Positions 35,227-45,020 of a DNA stretch of 64,000 nt are shown here, piece by piece. Under the pieces are notes generated by a model. The model made no database searches and was not told where the DNA came from. It was given only the letters and a program-made list of their open reading frames with translations. Numbering within the stretch: position 1 is the stretch's first letter; each line of letters begins with the position of its first letter. The DNA comes from Thiobacillus sp. 0-1251 (GTDB lineage: Bacteria > Pseudomonadota > Gammaproteobacteria > Burkholderiales > Thiobacillaceae). Position numbers and translations under genes: made by a program. The stretch lies in NCBI GenBank assembly GCA_001899305.1, contig MKWL01000002.1, positions 124,001 to 188,000 of the forward strand, in the 5' to 3' direction.

Positions 35227-35819
35227 CGTGAGGCGAGACTGCCGCCGTGAAAGACCAGGCTCGCGCGATCGCCGTCGAAACGCAGACGGGTCAGCCCGGC
35301 ATTCGCCACTTCGATGCGGTAGGCATGCGCCAGTGGCACATGCAGCGCCCAGGCAAATGCCATCCGGATCACCCCGGCGTGTCCGACCAGCAGCACATGC
35401 TCATCGGGATGCTGGGCCAGAATGGCGTCCAGTGCAGCAGCCACCCGGCCATGAAATTCGGCCAGCGGTTCCGCTCCTTCCGGGCGCGCATTCACGGGAT
35501 CATGCTTGAAGCGCGCCACGGCACCGGGGGCATCCTGCTCGATCTCAGCAGCAGACCGCCCCTCCCATACGCCGAACCCGACTTCCGCCAGCCGCTCGTC
35601 CAACGTCAGCAACAGGCCATGGCGGTCGGCCAGGATTTCGGCGAAGGCACGGCAGCGCTGCAAGGGCGACGACACGATGCGGGTCCAGGGCGCAGTGTCG
35701 CCCACGGCCGCATGCATCTGCGCCCAGCCTTTCTCCGACAGAGGATCATCGATCTGTCCACGATATTTGCGGCCGCCGACAGGTTCGCCGTGACGCAGCA
35801 AATCCAGTGTGGTGGTCAC
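35223..35819 (-). CDS. cobC: Histidine phosphatase, probable alpha-ribazole phosphatase
   Basis: The 198-residue phosphoglycerate-mutase-fold enzyme has the catalytic motif [15 protein letters not shown], the second arginine in [13 protein letters not shown], the acid [11 protein letters not shown] and the second histidine in [29 protein letters not shown] resembles CobC, which dephosphorylates alpha-ribazole phosphate in B12 assembly. The link to cobalamin is strengthened by the overlapping btuF-like gene. Another histidine phosphatase function cannot be excluded. Confidence 0.78.
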   Translation of the reverse strand: MTTTLDLLRHGEPVGGRKYRGQIDDPLSEKGWAQMHAAVGDTAPWTRIVSSPLQRCRAFAEILADRHGLLLTLDERLAEVGFGVWEGRSAAEIEQDAPGAVARFKHDPVNARPEGAEPLAEFHGRVAAALDAILAQHPDEHVLLVGHAGVIRMAFAWALHVPLAHAYRIEVANAGLTRLRFDGDRASLVFHGGSLASR

Positions 35820-36937
35820 GCCAGCAGCACCAGATTGTCGCGATGGATCATTTCCGGCTCGTCCATATAACCCAACTCGGCCTCGATCGCGCTGCTCGGC
35901 TTACCGGCAATACGGCGCGCTTCGCTGGCGCTGTAATTGGTCAGGCCGCGTGCGATTTCGTGGCCGTCCATATCGACGATCGCCACCACCTCGCCGCGCT
36001 CGAATTCGCCGGTGATCCCTTTCACGCCGACCGGCAACAGGCTCTTGCCGTCTTCGCGCAGCGCCCGCACCGCGCCGTCGTCGAGCACCACACCGCCGCG
36101 CAGCTGCAGATGATCGGCCAGCCACTGCCGCCGCGCGGCAAGCGGCGCCTGCCGCGCCACCAACTGGCTGCCAATCGCTTCCCCTTCTGCCAGTCGTAGC
36201 AGCACGCCCTCCTCGCGCCCGCTGCAGATCACCGTATGCGCGCCGCTGCGCGCCGCGCGCTTGGCGGCAAGGATCTTGGTCAGCATGCCGCCGGTACCGA
36301 CGCTGCTGCCCGCCCCACCCGCCATGTGCTCGAGATCGGGATCGCCGGCGTGGGCATCCATCACCAGCGTGGCGTCGGGATGCTTGCGCGGGTCGGCGGT
36401 ATAGAGCCCGGGCTGATCGGTGAGGATGACGAGGCAGTCGGCTTCGATCAGATTGGTCACCAGCGCGCCGAGCGTGTCGTTGTCGCCGAGGCGGATTTCG
36501 TCGGTGGCGACGGTGTCGTTCTCGTTGATGATCGGCACTACTCTCAATTCCAGCAAGGTCCGCAAGGTCGAGCGTGCATTGAGGTAGCGCGTACGATCGG
36601 CCAGATCTTCGTGGGTGAGCAACACCTGGGCCGCGTGAAGATCGTGCGTGCGAAAGATCGATTCGTATGCCTGCACCAGCCCCATCTGCCCCACGGCGGC
36701 GGCGGCCTGCAATTCGTTGACGGCCTTCGGGCGCTTCTTCCAGCCCAGTCGCGCGATACCCTCGGCAATCGCGCCCGAGGACACCAGCACCACTTCCTTG
36801 CCCTGCGCGGTCAGCGCGGCAATCTGCTCGGCCCAGCGCGACAGCGCGGCGTGGTCGAGACCACGTCCTTCGGCAGTGACCAGGCTGGAACCGACCTTGA
36901 CGACGATGCGCCGCGCGTGTTTCACCACGGACTGCAT
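35816..36937 (-). CDS. proB: Glutamate 5-kinase
   Basis: This 373-residue enzyme performs the first step of proline synthesis, phosphorylating glutamate. The amino-acid-kinase core includes [42 protein letters not shown] and [15 protein letters not shown]; a C-terminal PUA domain follows (about 285-365). The ATG at 36935-36937 overlaps the preceding stop by one base. A longer open frame upstream is not ProB-like. Confidence 0.96.
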   Translation of the reverse strand: MQSVVKHARRIVVKVGSSLVTAEGRGLDHAALSRWAEQIAALTAQGKEVVLVSSGAIAEGIARLGWKKRPKAVNELQAAAAVGQMGLVQAYESIFRTHDLHAAQVLLTHEDLADRTRYLNARSTLRTLLELRVVPIINENDTVATDEIRLGDNDTLGALVTNLIEADCLVILTDQPGLYTADPRKHPDATLVMDAHAGDPDLEHMAGGAGSSVGTGGMLTKILAAKRAARSGAHTVICSGREEGVLLRLAEGEAIGSQLVARQAPLAARRQWLADHLQLRGGVVLDDGAVRALREDGKSLLPVGVKGITGEFERGEVVAIVDMDGHEIARGLTNYSASEARRIAGKPSSAIEAELGYMDEPEMIHRDNLVLLA

Positions 36938-37434
36938 CAGTAGCTCCTGCGCCGCAGTCTTTCCACAGCCTCCTTGGCATTGCGGACATTGATGCCGTCG
37001 GGGCAGAAATAATCCTCGTACAGAGCCTTGTGATACGACAGCAACGAACGCACCCGGATGCTTTCCCATTGGGCGTTGCGCGCCTTCGACCAGCTACCGT
37101 CGGCGTGGCCATAGGCATACAGGCGGCGCTCGCCGGTTTCGCAGCGCAGTCCTTCGTACGAAACGTTCTTCGCCCCACCGGCCGCTTCGATCACCACGGT
37201 GTAGCGCACCACCTTGTCGGAGCCGACACTGATCGAATCGGCGTCGATAAAGAATTTGTTGCGGGTCGCCGACGACACATCGAACGGTATGAGTTTGTCG
37301 GGCTTGGGATAGGGCGGCAACTGGGCCGCCACTTCGACCCAGGGTTTGTCCTGATCGAACTCATGATCGAAATCCAGCCATTCGGCATGGACGGCAAACG
37401 GCAGGCACAGGAGCAGAGCAAGCAGGATTTTCAT
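36937..37434 (-). CDS. CNP1-like family secreted protein
   Basis: This 165-residue protein has a signal peptide ([17 protein letters not shown], then EWLDF). The body matches the CNP1-like family (PF08750): [40 protein letters not shown] and [29 protein letters not shown]. The family is found mostly in betaproteobacteria next to proB and has no defined function. The ATG at 37432-37434 is the first that gives a signal peptide; the stop overlaps proB (TGATG). Confidence 0.85.
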   Translation of the reverse strand: MKILLALLLCLPFAVHAEWLDFDHEFDQDKPWVEVAAQLPPYPKPDKLIPFDVSSATRNKFFIDADSISVGSDKVVRYTVVIEAAGGAKNVSYEGLRCETGERRLYAYGHADGSWSKARNAQWESIRVRSLLSYHKALYEDYFCPDGINVRNAKEAVERLRRRSY

Positions 37435-37517
37435 GCCCGGCATTTTATTGCTTCGACAGCGGGATGTCTTCAAGAAAGATGCCCGTCGTCGCGGCAATGC
37501 GCAGGATAGACTCGGGA

Positions 37518-38105
37518 TCAAACGAGCGGCTTGCGGATCCGTTCGGGTGCGGCATAGCCGCACCGGCCCAAGGCGATGACCAGCGCCGGCACCTCGCCTG
37601 CCGGCAGGCCAACGGCAGTTGCCAGCGTGGATGCATCATACCCGCCGATCGGGCAGCTTCCGAGCCCCATGTGCGCCGCCTGCAACAGCATCTGCGCAGC
37701 CGCAAAATTGCACTGCCTCTGTGCCCACTCCGCCATGGATTCGGCACGGTAGAGCGACCGATAGGCGGAATAAATCGGTTCGGCATCCTGGCCTCGGGCT
37801 TCCGCTGTAAAACGCGCCCGTACATAGTCCGAATCCGGTTCGAGCGCTGCAACCAGCGCCACGATCACGACCAGTGCCGCGGCCGTCGTCACTGCAGGCT
37901 GGCCATGGCAGGCCTGCGCAACCGCAGCCCGGCCTGCCGCGTCAGTCACGACGATGAAGCGCCATGGCTCCAGGCCGAATGCCGAGGGCGCCAGCCGGCC
38001 CGCTTCCAGCACCCAGGCCAGTTCGTCCGCCGAGACAGGTTTGCCCTCGGCAAACTCGTGGCAGGCGTAACGCTGTTGAATCGCATCGTTGAGCGTGTTC
38101 GGCAT
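37518..38105 (-). CDS. NAD(P)H-dependent nitroreductase family protein
   Basis: The 195-residue flavoprotein has the nitroreductase fold: DAIQQRYACHEFAEGKPVSADELAWVLEAGRLAPSAFGLEPWRFIVV (FMN site) and GLGSCPIGGYDASTLATAVGLPAGEVPALVIALGRCG. The ATG at 38105 follows GGAGG at seven bases spacing. Substrate cannot be predicted. It is divergent from the cation efflux gene, 167 bases apart. Confidence 0.9.
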   Translation of the reverse strand: MPNTLNDAIQQRYACHEFAEGKPVSADELAWVLEAGRLAPSAFGLEPWRFIVVTDAAGRAAVAQACHGQPAVTTAAALVVIVALVAALEPDSDYVRARFTAEARGQDAEPIYSAYRSLYRAESMAEWAQRQCNFAAAQMLLQAAHMGLGSCPIGGYDASTLATAVGLPAGEVPALVIALGRCGYAAPERIRKPLV

Positions 38106-38272
38106 CGGGGCACCTCCATGGCAATCATGCTTAACCATAGTCCATGGGACGCGCATCCCCGGACCGCGAATGAACAGGCTTGCATGGCCGGCATGCGTAT
38201 GCTTCCGGGAATAGTCGGTCCGCACTGGGATACAATCCGGCACACTTCAATCGCTCCTCGCGAAGCATCGAG

Positions 38273-39172
38273 ATGTTACCTCCCGCACTCAAACGTTACG
38301 CCTGGCTCTCCATCGCCGCAGCCCTCGCCACCATCGTGCTCAAGGGCATGGCCTGGTGGCTCACCGGTTCAGTCGGCCTGCTCTCCGACGCGCTCGAGTC
38401 CTTCGTCAACCTGGCAGGCGCGATGATGGCGCTCGCCATGCTGTCGCTGGCTTCCCAGCCTGCCGACGATAATCATGCGCACGGGCACGGCAAGGCGGAA
38501 TATTTCTCCAGCGCATTCGAGGGCTTTCTCATTCTCCTTGCCGCAGTCGGCATCGCGTACGCTGCCCTCGAGCGGCTGTTCAATCCACAGCCACTCGAGA
38601 CGGTCGGGATCGGTCTCGGGGTATCGGTGGCCGCGTCGATCATCAACCTTGCCACCGCGCGCATCCTCATGGGCGTCGGCCGCAAATACAAATCCATCAC
38701 GCTGGAGGCCGACGCGCATCACCTGCTCACTGACGTCTGGACCTCCGTGGGCGTCATTGCGGGCGTCGGCCTGGTGTGGGCGACCGGCTGGCTGTGGCTC
38801 GATGCCGTGATCGCCCTGCTGGTCGCGCTCAACATCGTGTGGACCGGCTGGCAGCTGCTGCAGCGCTCGGCGGCAGGCCTGATGGATGTCTCGCTGCCGG
38901 AGGAAGAGGTCCGGACGATCGAGGGCATTCTGGATCGCTACCGTCGGGAAGGAATGGAATTCCATGCCCTGCGCACGCGCCAGGCCGGCACCCGCGCCTT
39001 CGTCTCCTTCCATCTGCTGGTGCCGGGTGCCTGGACCGTCCAGCACGGCCACGACTGGTCGGAACGCATCGAGGCCGACATCCGTGCAGCGGTCGAGCAC
39101 GCCCACATCACCACCCATCTCGAACCGAAGGAAGATCCGGTTTCCCTGGCCGACCAGGACCTGGATCGCTGA
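38273..39172 (+). CDS. Cation diffusion facilitator family transporter
   Basis: This encodes 299 residues with six membrane helices and a C-terminal cytoplasmic domain. The family histidine loop (DDNHAHGHGKAEYFS) lies between helices 2 and 3. In helix 5 the metal site HxxxD is present (His150, Asp154). In helix 2 the usual Asp-x3-Asp (FieF 45/49) is replaced by Glu42 and Asn46 (ALESFVN). Metal specificity therefore cannot be transferred from FieF. It is the only plus-strand gene in this section. Confidence 0.92.
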   Translation: MLPPALKRYAWLSIAAALATIVLKGMAWWLTGSVGLLSDALESFVNLAGAMMALAMLSLASQPADDNHAHGHGKAEYFSSAFEGFLILLAAVGIAYAALERLFNPQPLETVGIGLGVSVAASIINLATARILMGVGRKYKSITLEADAHHLLTDVWTSVGVIAGVGLVWATGWLWLDAVIALLVALNIVWTGWQLLQRSAAGLMDVSLPEEEVRTIEGILDRYRREGMEFHALRTRQAGTRAFVSFHLLVPGAWTVQHGHDWSERIEADIRAAVEHAHITTHLEPKEDPVSLADQDLDR

Positions 39173-39198
39173 TCGTCCAGCACGCGCTGCAACGGCGG

Positions 39199-39582
39199 TT
39201 ACGCAGCCGGCTTCCGCCGCCAGGCCCGGTATGCCCAGCCATACGCCGCCAGGTTGACCAGCACCACCAGCCCACCCAACGCCTGCTGCAACGGGACGCT
39301 CAGGTGTTCAGGATAAAGGACCGGCAACAGGTAGCGTTCGACGAAATCGCCGCCATAGGGTGTTCCCCCGCCGAGCGTGCGCAAATGATTTTCAATCGGC
39401 GTCAGCGGGCAGATCCCACCGCTCAACTCGATGTAGGCGCCCCAGGCGACGGCAGGTAGCTGCAGCGCGAGCAACCGGGGCCAGCGCGCGAGCAGGAACC
39501 CGCCCGCCATGACGAAGGCAACGAACAGCAGGTGCGCCAGCACCAGCACATCGGCAAGGATCAGGGCCAGTCCGTCTTCCAT
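39199..39582 (-). CDS. DUF2784 membrane protein
   Basis: This 127-residue protein matches DUF2784: LADVLVLAHLLFVAFVMAGGFLL, then the loop ELSGGICPLTPIENHLRTLGGG, then HLSVPLQQALGGLVVLVNLAAYGWAYRAWRR. Three to four membrane segments are predicted. The ATG at 39580-39582 gives the family N-terminus. It lies 19 bases downstream of the P-type ATPase. Function is unknown. Confidence 0.85.
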   Translation of the reverse strand: MEDGLALILADVLVLAHLLFVAFVMAGGFLLARWPRLLALQLPAVAWGAYIELSGGICPLTPIENHLRTLGGGTPYGGDFVERYLLPVLYPEHLSVPLQQALGGLVVLVNLAAYGWAYRAWRRKPAA

Positions 39583-39601
39583 ACGCTCGCGCTCCCCTGC
39601 C

Positions 39602-42178
39602 TCAGGCGCGCGCCCTCCCGACGCGCTTTCCCCTCGCCCACTTGAACCATTCGAACCAGGCGACGCCGGCCGCACTGGCAGCGAAAGCGAGCAGCACGTC
39701 GCCCGCGTGCAGGTACGCAAAGCCGAACATGTTGCGCAAGCCAGGCACATAGAGCACGCAGGCCAGGAAGCCAAGGGTACCGCCGACGACCTTCCACAAG
39801 GCCGTATTGCGGATGCGCAGCGAGGCCAGCAGCGTGCTCGACCAGGAGCGGTTGATCAGGATCAGCCCCAGGTTGCCGATCACCAGCGTGGTGAACGTCA
39901 GCGCACGCGCCTCGTCCATGCCCAGGCTGCGCTGCAGCGAGAGGGCATACACCGCGGCCACGGCAAGAAATACCGTCGCGCCCTGCAGCAGCGACAGCAG
40001 GAGGGTGCGCAGGCTGAACAGCGGCGCATCGGGGCGCCGCGGCGGTCGTTCCATGGCCCCCGCCTCTTCCGGCTCGGCTTCGAACACGATCGAACATGCG
40101 GGATCGATGATGAGCTCGAGGAAGACGATATGCACCGGCGCGAGCACAAGCGGCATGCCGAACAGCAGCGGCAGCAGCGCCATGCCGGCGATCGGCACGT
40201 GCACCGCAAGGATGTAGGCCATCGCCTTGTGCAGATTGTCGAAGATGCGGCGGCCGAGCCGGATGGCATCGACGATGGTCGCGAAGTCGTCGTCCAGCAG
40301 GACCAGCGAGGAGGCCTCGCGCGCGACATCGGTGCCGCGCCCGCCCATGGCAATGCCGATGTGCGCGGCCTTCAGCGCCGGCGCATCGTTGACGCCGTCG
40401 CCGGTCATCGCCACCACCTCGCCGTTGGCCTTGAAGGCCTGCACCAGGCGCAGCTTCTGTTCCGGCGCCACGCGCGCGAATACCCGGGCAGAGCGGAGAC
40501 GCTGCCGCAACACCGCATCATCGAGCGCGTCGATCTCGGGTCCGGTGAGGATGCCGCCGTCGAGATCGATCCCGGCCGCGCGTGCGACCGCTTCGGCCGT
40601 GCCGGGGTAATCGCCCGTGATCATCGCCACCCGCATCCCGGCACGGCGTGCCACGCGGATCGCTTCCGGCACGCGCGGCCGCACTGGGTCAGCCAGCGCG
40701 ATCATGCCGAGAAAGGCGAAGGGAAAATCGTGCTGTTGCGGCGGCCAGGCTGTCCCCGCGAATGTCGCGCGGGCGATGGCCAGGACGCGCAGCCCCTGCA
40801 GCGCCAGTCGATCGGCCTCTGCCACGATGGCTGCGGTTTCCGCAGCGGACAGATGGCACAGATCGGCGATGGCTTCAGGTGCCCCTTTGGCGGCGACCAC
40901 GTATTCGTCGCGGTGGGTCGCCTGCCAGCCGTGCGACATGGCCAGCATGTCGCGGCTCAGCGGATAGTGCTGGATCAGCGTCCAGTCGTCGTGCAGGTGC
41001 TCGGTCCCCGCCAGATAATGGTCGGCGAGCCGGCGGAAGGCCTTCTCCATCGGGTCGAACGGATCGACCATGCTGGCCAGCACGCTGAACTCGACGAGCT
41101 CGTGGAAGGCCTCCGGAAGCGAATTCTCATGGTCGTAATCGACCGCATAGCGTGCGTCGCGCGTCACCAGCTGCGTCACCGTCATGCGGTTCTCGGTGAT
41201 GGTGCCGGTCTTGTCCACACACAGCACGGTGGCGGCACCCAGCGTCTCGAGTGCCGGGATGCGCCGCGTCAGCACGTTGCTGCGCGATATTCGCCACGCC
41301 CCCAGTGCCAGGAAGACCGTGAGCACCACCAGGAATTCCTGCGGCAGCAGCGAAATCGCCAGCGTGATGCCGGCAAGCAGGGCGTCGAGCCAGGCGCCGC
41401 GCGTGAGTCCGTACAGCACGACGACCACGCTGCACAAAAGGATGCCAAGCAGTGCGAAAACCCACATCATGCGGCGCACCTGGCTCTGCATGGGGCTCGG
41501 TTCGGGGCGCAGGGCCTGGAGCGACTTGCCGATCCGGCCGATTTCGGTCCGTGGCCCGGTCGCCGTCACACGGGCAATGCCCTGCCCCTGCACGACGAGG
41601 GTGCCGGAATACACCACCGGCAAATCGTCTCCGCCCGGGCGCGCCATGACTGCCTGCCCTTCTCCTGCCGCCTTTCGCACCGGCGCCGCTTCGCCCGTCA
41701 GCAGCGATTCGTCCGCCTGCAAGCCATTGCACATCAGCAGGCACGCATCCGCGGGCACGCGGTCGCCTTCCGCAAGAAACACGATATCGTCGCGCACCAC
41801 CTCGCTGCCAGCGATGCGCTGCTTCTCGCCGTCGCGCAGCACCAGCGCGCGCGGGCTGGTCAGGTCACGCAGGGCCTGCAGGACGCGTTCGGTCTTGTGC
41901 GACTGATAGAGCGTGATGCCCATCACCACGCACACGAAAAACAGCAGCATCAGGGCTTCGTGCAGGTCACCCAGCACGAAGTAGATGGCCGCTGCAGCGA
42001 GCAGCAGCAGAAACATGGGCTCCCGGATCACGTCCAGCACGACGGCGGCCGTGCCGCGAGGGCCACTGGCCGGCAAGGCGTTCGAACCCTCGGCGGCCAG
42101 GCGCTCAGCGGCCTCGGCAGACGTCAAGCCCTGGATGGCAGACGGCTCGCCGGGCGGCGTGAATTCACGTTTGCTCAC
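39602..42178 (-). CDS. P-type cation-transporting ATPase
   Basis: This 858-residue pump has the P2-type layout: N-terminal cation ATPase domain (GLTSAEAAERLAAEGSNALP), actuator TGE at about 161-163, phosphorylation motif VDKTGTITEN (Asp322), nucleotide domain, hinge MTGDGVNDAPALK near 600, and C-terminal helices. The helix-4 ion site reads ISLLPQEFLVVLTVF; related bacterial pumps have PEEFP here and calcium pumps PEGL. The ion is unknown. It sits between pirin (15 bases) and DUF2784. Confidence 0.92.
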   Translation of the reverse strand: MSKREFTPPGEPSAIQGLTSAEAAERLAAEGSNALPASGPRGTAAVVLDVIREPMFLLLLAAAAIYFVLGDLHEALMLLFFVCVVMGITLYQSHKTERVLQALRDLTSPRALVLRDGEKQRIAGSEVVRDDIVFLAEGDRVPADACLLMCNGLQADESLLTGEAAPVRKAAGEGQAVMARPGGDDLPVVYSGTLVVQGQGIARVTATGPRTEIGRIGKSLQALRPEPSPMQSQVRRMMWVFALLGILLCSVVVVLYGLTRGAWLDALLAGITLAISLLPQEFLVVLTVFLALGAWRISRSNVLTRRIPALETLGAATVLCVDKTGTITENRMTVTQLVTRDARYAVDYDHENSLPEAFHELVEFSVLASMVDPFDPMEKAFRRLADHYLAGTEHLHDDWTLIQHYPLSRDMLAMSHGWQATHRDEYVVAAKGAPEAIADLCHLSAAETAAIVAEADRLALQGLRVLAIARATFAGTAWPPQQHDFPFAFLGMIALADPVRPRVPEAIRVARRAGMRVAMITGDYPGTAEAVARAAGIDLDGGILTGPEIDALDDAVLRQRLRSARVFARVAPEQKLRLVQAFKANGEVVAMTGDGVNDAPALKAAHIGIAMGGRGTDVAREASSLVLLDDDFATIVDAIRLGRRIFDNLHKAMAYILAVHVPIAGMALLPLLFGMPLVLAPVHIVFLELIIDPACSIVFEAEPEEAGAMERPPRRPDAPLFSLRTLLLSLLQGATVFLAVAAVYALSLQRSLGMDEARALTFTTLVIGNLGLILINRSWSSTLLASLRIRNTALWKVVGGTLGFLACVLYVPGLRNMFGFAYLHAGDVLLAFAASAAGVAWFEWFKWARGKRVGRARA

Positions 42179-42193
42179 CCGCTCAACCTGCCG

Positions 42194-43051
42194 TCAATGC
42201 CCCGTCATCGTCGCCCTGGCCTGCACCAGCTGGCCCGCTTCGTAATCGGCAAACGCCTGCTTGATCTCGTCGCGGGTGTTCATGACGAATGGGCCGTACT
42301 GCACCACGGGCTCGCCGATCGGCCGGCCTGCCACCAGAATGAAGCGGGCGCCGGACGACCCCGCTTCGATATCCATCGTGTCACCCGGCCCCAGCACCGC
42401 CAGGTTGTGGGTCGCCAGCACCTCGTCGGCCAGGCGGGCGCCGCCTTCGAAGACATAGACGAAGGCGTTGTGCGTGTCGCTCAGCGGCACGCTGAAACGC
42501 GCGCCAGCCTGCAGGCTCACGTCGAGATAGCGGACGTCGGTGGCCGGATCCTCGATGACGCCGCGCGTGTCGCCCAGTTCTCCCGCCAGCACCCGCACCC
42601 GCGCGCCATCGAGGCGCACTTCCGGAATGGCCGCCGCGGAAAACTCCTGATAGGCCGGCGCCGACATCTTGTCCCGGGCCGGCAGGTTGATCCAGAGCTG
42701 GAAGCCCCGCATCAGCCCATTGGTCTGCTGCGGCATCTCCGAATGGATGACGCCGCTCGCCGCCTTCATCCACTGGATGCCGCCGGCCTTGAGGTCGCCG
42801 CGGTTGCCCATGCTGTCGCGGTGCTCCATATGGCCGTCGAGCATGTAGGTGAAGGTGATGAAGCCGCGGTGCGGATGCTCCGGAAAACCGGCGATGTATT
42901 CGTCCGGATTGTCGCTGCCGAAGTGATCCAGCATCAGGAAAGGATCCAGGTTGCGCAGCGCCGGCGTGCCGATGCTGCGATGGACCGTGACCCCCGCCCC
43001 TTCGGTGACCTCGTAGGCGGGGACGAGCTGGCGGATGCGGCGCAGGTTCAT
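42194..43051 (-). CDS. Pirin family protein
   Basis: This 285-residue bicupin has the Fe-binding residues in the N-terminal cupin: His59 and His61 in EHPHRGF, His103 and Glu105 in GVIHSEMPQ. Bacterial pirins include quercetin dioxygenase YhhW and stress-related proteins; the real substrate is unknown. The ATG at 43049-43051 (MNLRRIRQLV) follows AAGGAGCCACC. Confidence 0.9.
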   Translation of the reverse strand: MNLRRIRQLVPAYEVTEGAGVTVHRSIGTPALRNLDPFLMLDHFGSDNPDEYIAGFPEHPHRGFITFTYMLDGHMEHRDSMGNRGDLKAGGIQWMKAASGVIHSEMPQQTNGLMRGFQLWINLPARDKMSAPAYQEFSAAAIPEVRLDGARVRVLAGELGDTRGVIEDPATDVRYLDVSLQAGARFSVPLSDTHNAFVYVFEGGARLADEVLATHNLAVLGPGDTMDIEAGSSGARFILVAGRPIGEPVVQYGPFVMNTRDEIKQAFADYEAGQLVQARATMTGH

Positions 43052-43139
43052 GGTGGCTCCTTGTCGATATGCGCATCCATGATGCGCCCGGATGCCCCCC
43101 GATTTCAAACTGTCCGGGCCGCCGCTTCCCGGAATCGGC

Positions 43140-44351
43140 TCACTCGCCGCAATAGATGAAATCCCGCTTGAACGGGTAGTTCGGCTGGGTGCCTTCGACA
43201 GCCTTGCCTGCCAGCACCTGCCACAGCTCCATCCAGCCATGATCGAACGCGTAGGCCGAGCCGGCCATGTAGATGCGCCAGATACGGTATTTCTGTTCCC
43301 CGATCAGGCGGCGCGCCTCGTCGGCATGTGCCTCCAGCCGGGTCACCCAGTGCCACAGGGTCCTGCCGTAGTGGGGGCGCAGGTTCTCGGCGTCGAGGCA
43401 TTCGAGGCCGCTGCCTGCGGCGGCACGCAGCACCTCGGAGGCATGGACCAGTTCGCCGCCCGGGAAGACGTAATCCTCGATGAACTCGGAAATGCCGCTG
43501 CCCAGGCCGCTGGCTTCAGGTTCGGACGTGGTGATGCCATGGTTGAGCACCAGCCCGCCCGGCTTCAGCAGCGCATTGATTTTGTCAAAATACGTGCGCA
43601 GGTTGGGGCGGCCGACGTGCTCAAACATGCCGACGCTGGCGATCTTGTCGTAGCCGCCATGCTCCGGCACGTCGCGGTAATCCATCCGGCGCACCTCGAC
43701 CCGCCCGGTCAGGCCGCGTTCGGCGATCTGTTCGCTGACATACGCATGCTGGTCGTCCGACAGGGTGATGCCGACCGCACGCACGCCGTAGCGCTCCGCC
43801 GCGTGCAGGATCAGTCCGCCCCAGCCGCAGCCGATGTCGAGGAACTGCTCGTCGGGCTGGAGATCGAGCTTGCGGCAGATGTGGTCGAGCTTGGCTTCCT
43901 GCGCGGCGTCCAGGCTCATGTCCGGGGTCTTGAAATAGGCGCAGGAATAGACGCGGCGCGAGTCCAGCCACAGACCGTAGAAGTCGTTGGACACGTCGTA
44001 GTGGTACTGGATGTTCTTGCGGTCCTTGCTGCGCGTGTGGCGCCACCACTTCCAGCCGTCCGATCCGGTTTTCGGTGAACAGTCGCCCGCGTTGCACAGG
44101 CGGTCGCCGAGCGCGAGGATGTCACGGACATCGCCCTCCAGATCGAGGTTGCCCTCGACATAGGCCCGCGCCAGTGAACCCAGGCTGGGATCGGCCATGG
44201 CCTTGAGACTGGCGGCCTGGTGCAACTTCACCCTCACCGCCGCATCGGCAGCGGCACCGACTCGTTCGCCATTCCACAACTCGACAACGAACGGCAGTCC
44301 GGATGCCTCCACCCGCCGTCGCACCTGATGAACCAGCAATTGATCCAGCAT
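43140..44351 (-). CDS. cfa: Cyclopropane-fatty-acyl-phospholipid synthase
   Basis: The 403-residue enzyme transfers a methylene from SAM to unsaturated phospholipid chains. The N-terminal lipid domain is followed by the SAM motif LDIGCGWGG (171-179), VGITLSDDQHAYV, and family residues in SVGMFEHVG and KYRIWRIYMAGSAYAFDHGWM. ATG 44349-44351 is five bases after GAGGAGG; a GTG immediately before it is too close. Associated with membrane stability under acid and stationary-phase stress. Confidence 0.95.
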   Translation of the reverse strand: MLDQLLVHQVRRRVEASGLPFVVELWNGERVGAAADAAVRVKLHQAASLKAMADPSLGSLARAYVEGNLDLEGDVRDILALGDRLCNAGDCSPKTGSDGWKWWRHTRSKDRKNIQYHYDVSNDFYGLWLDSRRVYSCAYFKTPDMSLDAAQEAKLDHICRKLDLQPDEQFLDIGCGWGGLILHAAERYGVRAVGITLSDDQHAYVSEQIAERGLTGRVEVRRMDYRDVPEHGGYDKIASVGMFEHVGRPNLRTYFDKINALLKPGGLVLNHGITTSEPEASGLGSGISEFIEDYVFPGGELVHASEVLRAAAGSGLECLDAENLRPHYGRTLWHWVTRLEAHADEARRLIGEQKYRIWRIYMAGSAYAFDHGWMELWQVLAGKAVEGTQPNYPFKRDFIYCGE

Positions 44352-44411
44352 CACACCTCCTCAAAGGATGGCGGCGCGTTGTCGTAATTGTTTTCCCGCC
44401 TGACTATGAAT

Positions 44412-44996
44412 CTAGGACAAATCGACCGCCAATGCAGCCCGAGTGTTGTCTGCCAGCGTCATGGATTCCACGCGGTAGGCGTCGAGATCGATTCCCATGC
44501 GTATGGGTGCCGCCGATTTGGCGGCCGCAATCGACGTGGGATCCAGCTCGAAGCGCAGGAAGTGCACCGACGAAGTTTTTTCCTCGTTCTCGCGCTCCAG
44601 GTCCTCGTCGGCGATAGCAAACACCTTCGGCTGGTCGGCCACCTGCACCCACACGCGATCCTCGATGCCCTTCAGCTTCGCCAGCGCCACCTTGCGCTCG
44701 TCCGAGTCGGAATACTGGATCATCATGGTGGCCTTCCAGTTGGTCCCGTCCGGAACCAGCGGGTTATAGGCGTCGAGTTCGTCCTGGATCCCGGCCTCCT
44801 CGAAGGTGCGCTCGGCCCGCAGCATTTCCTGGATCTGATAGCGCATGGTCTTCTCGTCCTCGAAGATCAGGGTGACGTGGTCGCCCAGTTCGACCATGCG
44901 GTTCTTCTTGTGCGCCATGATCTCGGCGCGCATCGCGGGACGGACCTTGGCGTAGCCTTCCAGGGTCAGCAGGCTTTCACGGGTAATCAGCGGCAT
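44412..44996 (-). CDS. DUF3501 family protein
   Basis: This 194-residue protein matches DUF3501 along its length: ITRESLLTLEGYAKVRPAMRAEIMAHKKNRMVELGDHVTLIFEDEKTMRYQIQEMLRAERTF. It contains no signal peptide, membrane helix or cysteine motif. DUF3501 genes typically accompany an Fe-S oxidoreductase of the type found 24 bases upstream here, often with rubrerythrin. Their function is unknown; a common redox or stress role is inferred from this linkage. Confidence 0.85.
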   Translation of the reverse strand: MPLITRESLLTLEGYAKVRPAMRAEIMAHKKNRMVELGDHVTLIFEDEKTMRYQIQEMLRAERTFEEAGIQDELDAYNPLVPDGTNWKATMMIQYSDSDERKVALAKLKGIEDRVWVQVADQPKVFAIADEDLERENEEKTSSVHFLRFELDPTSIAAAKSAAPIRMGIDLDAYRVESMTLADNTRAALAVDLS

Positions 44997-45020
44997 GTTT
45001 CTCTCCTTGCAAGCAACAGT

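Noticed and set aside
37435-37517. Frameshifted C-terminal extension of the nitroreductase (SFDPESILRIAATTGIFLEDIPLSKQ in another frame)
   Set aside because: The protein already has a normal ending (GRCGYAAPERIRKPLV) and length for the family; no evidence supports a frameshift.
39509-43159. Long plus-strand open frame (over 1200 codons) opposite DUF2784, the P-type ATPase and pirin
   Set aside because: It spans several certain genes on the minus strand and has no recognisable domain; it is a codon-bias shadow.
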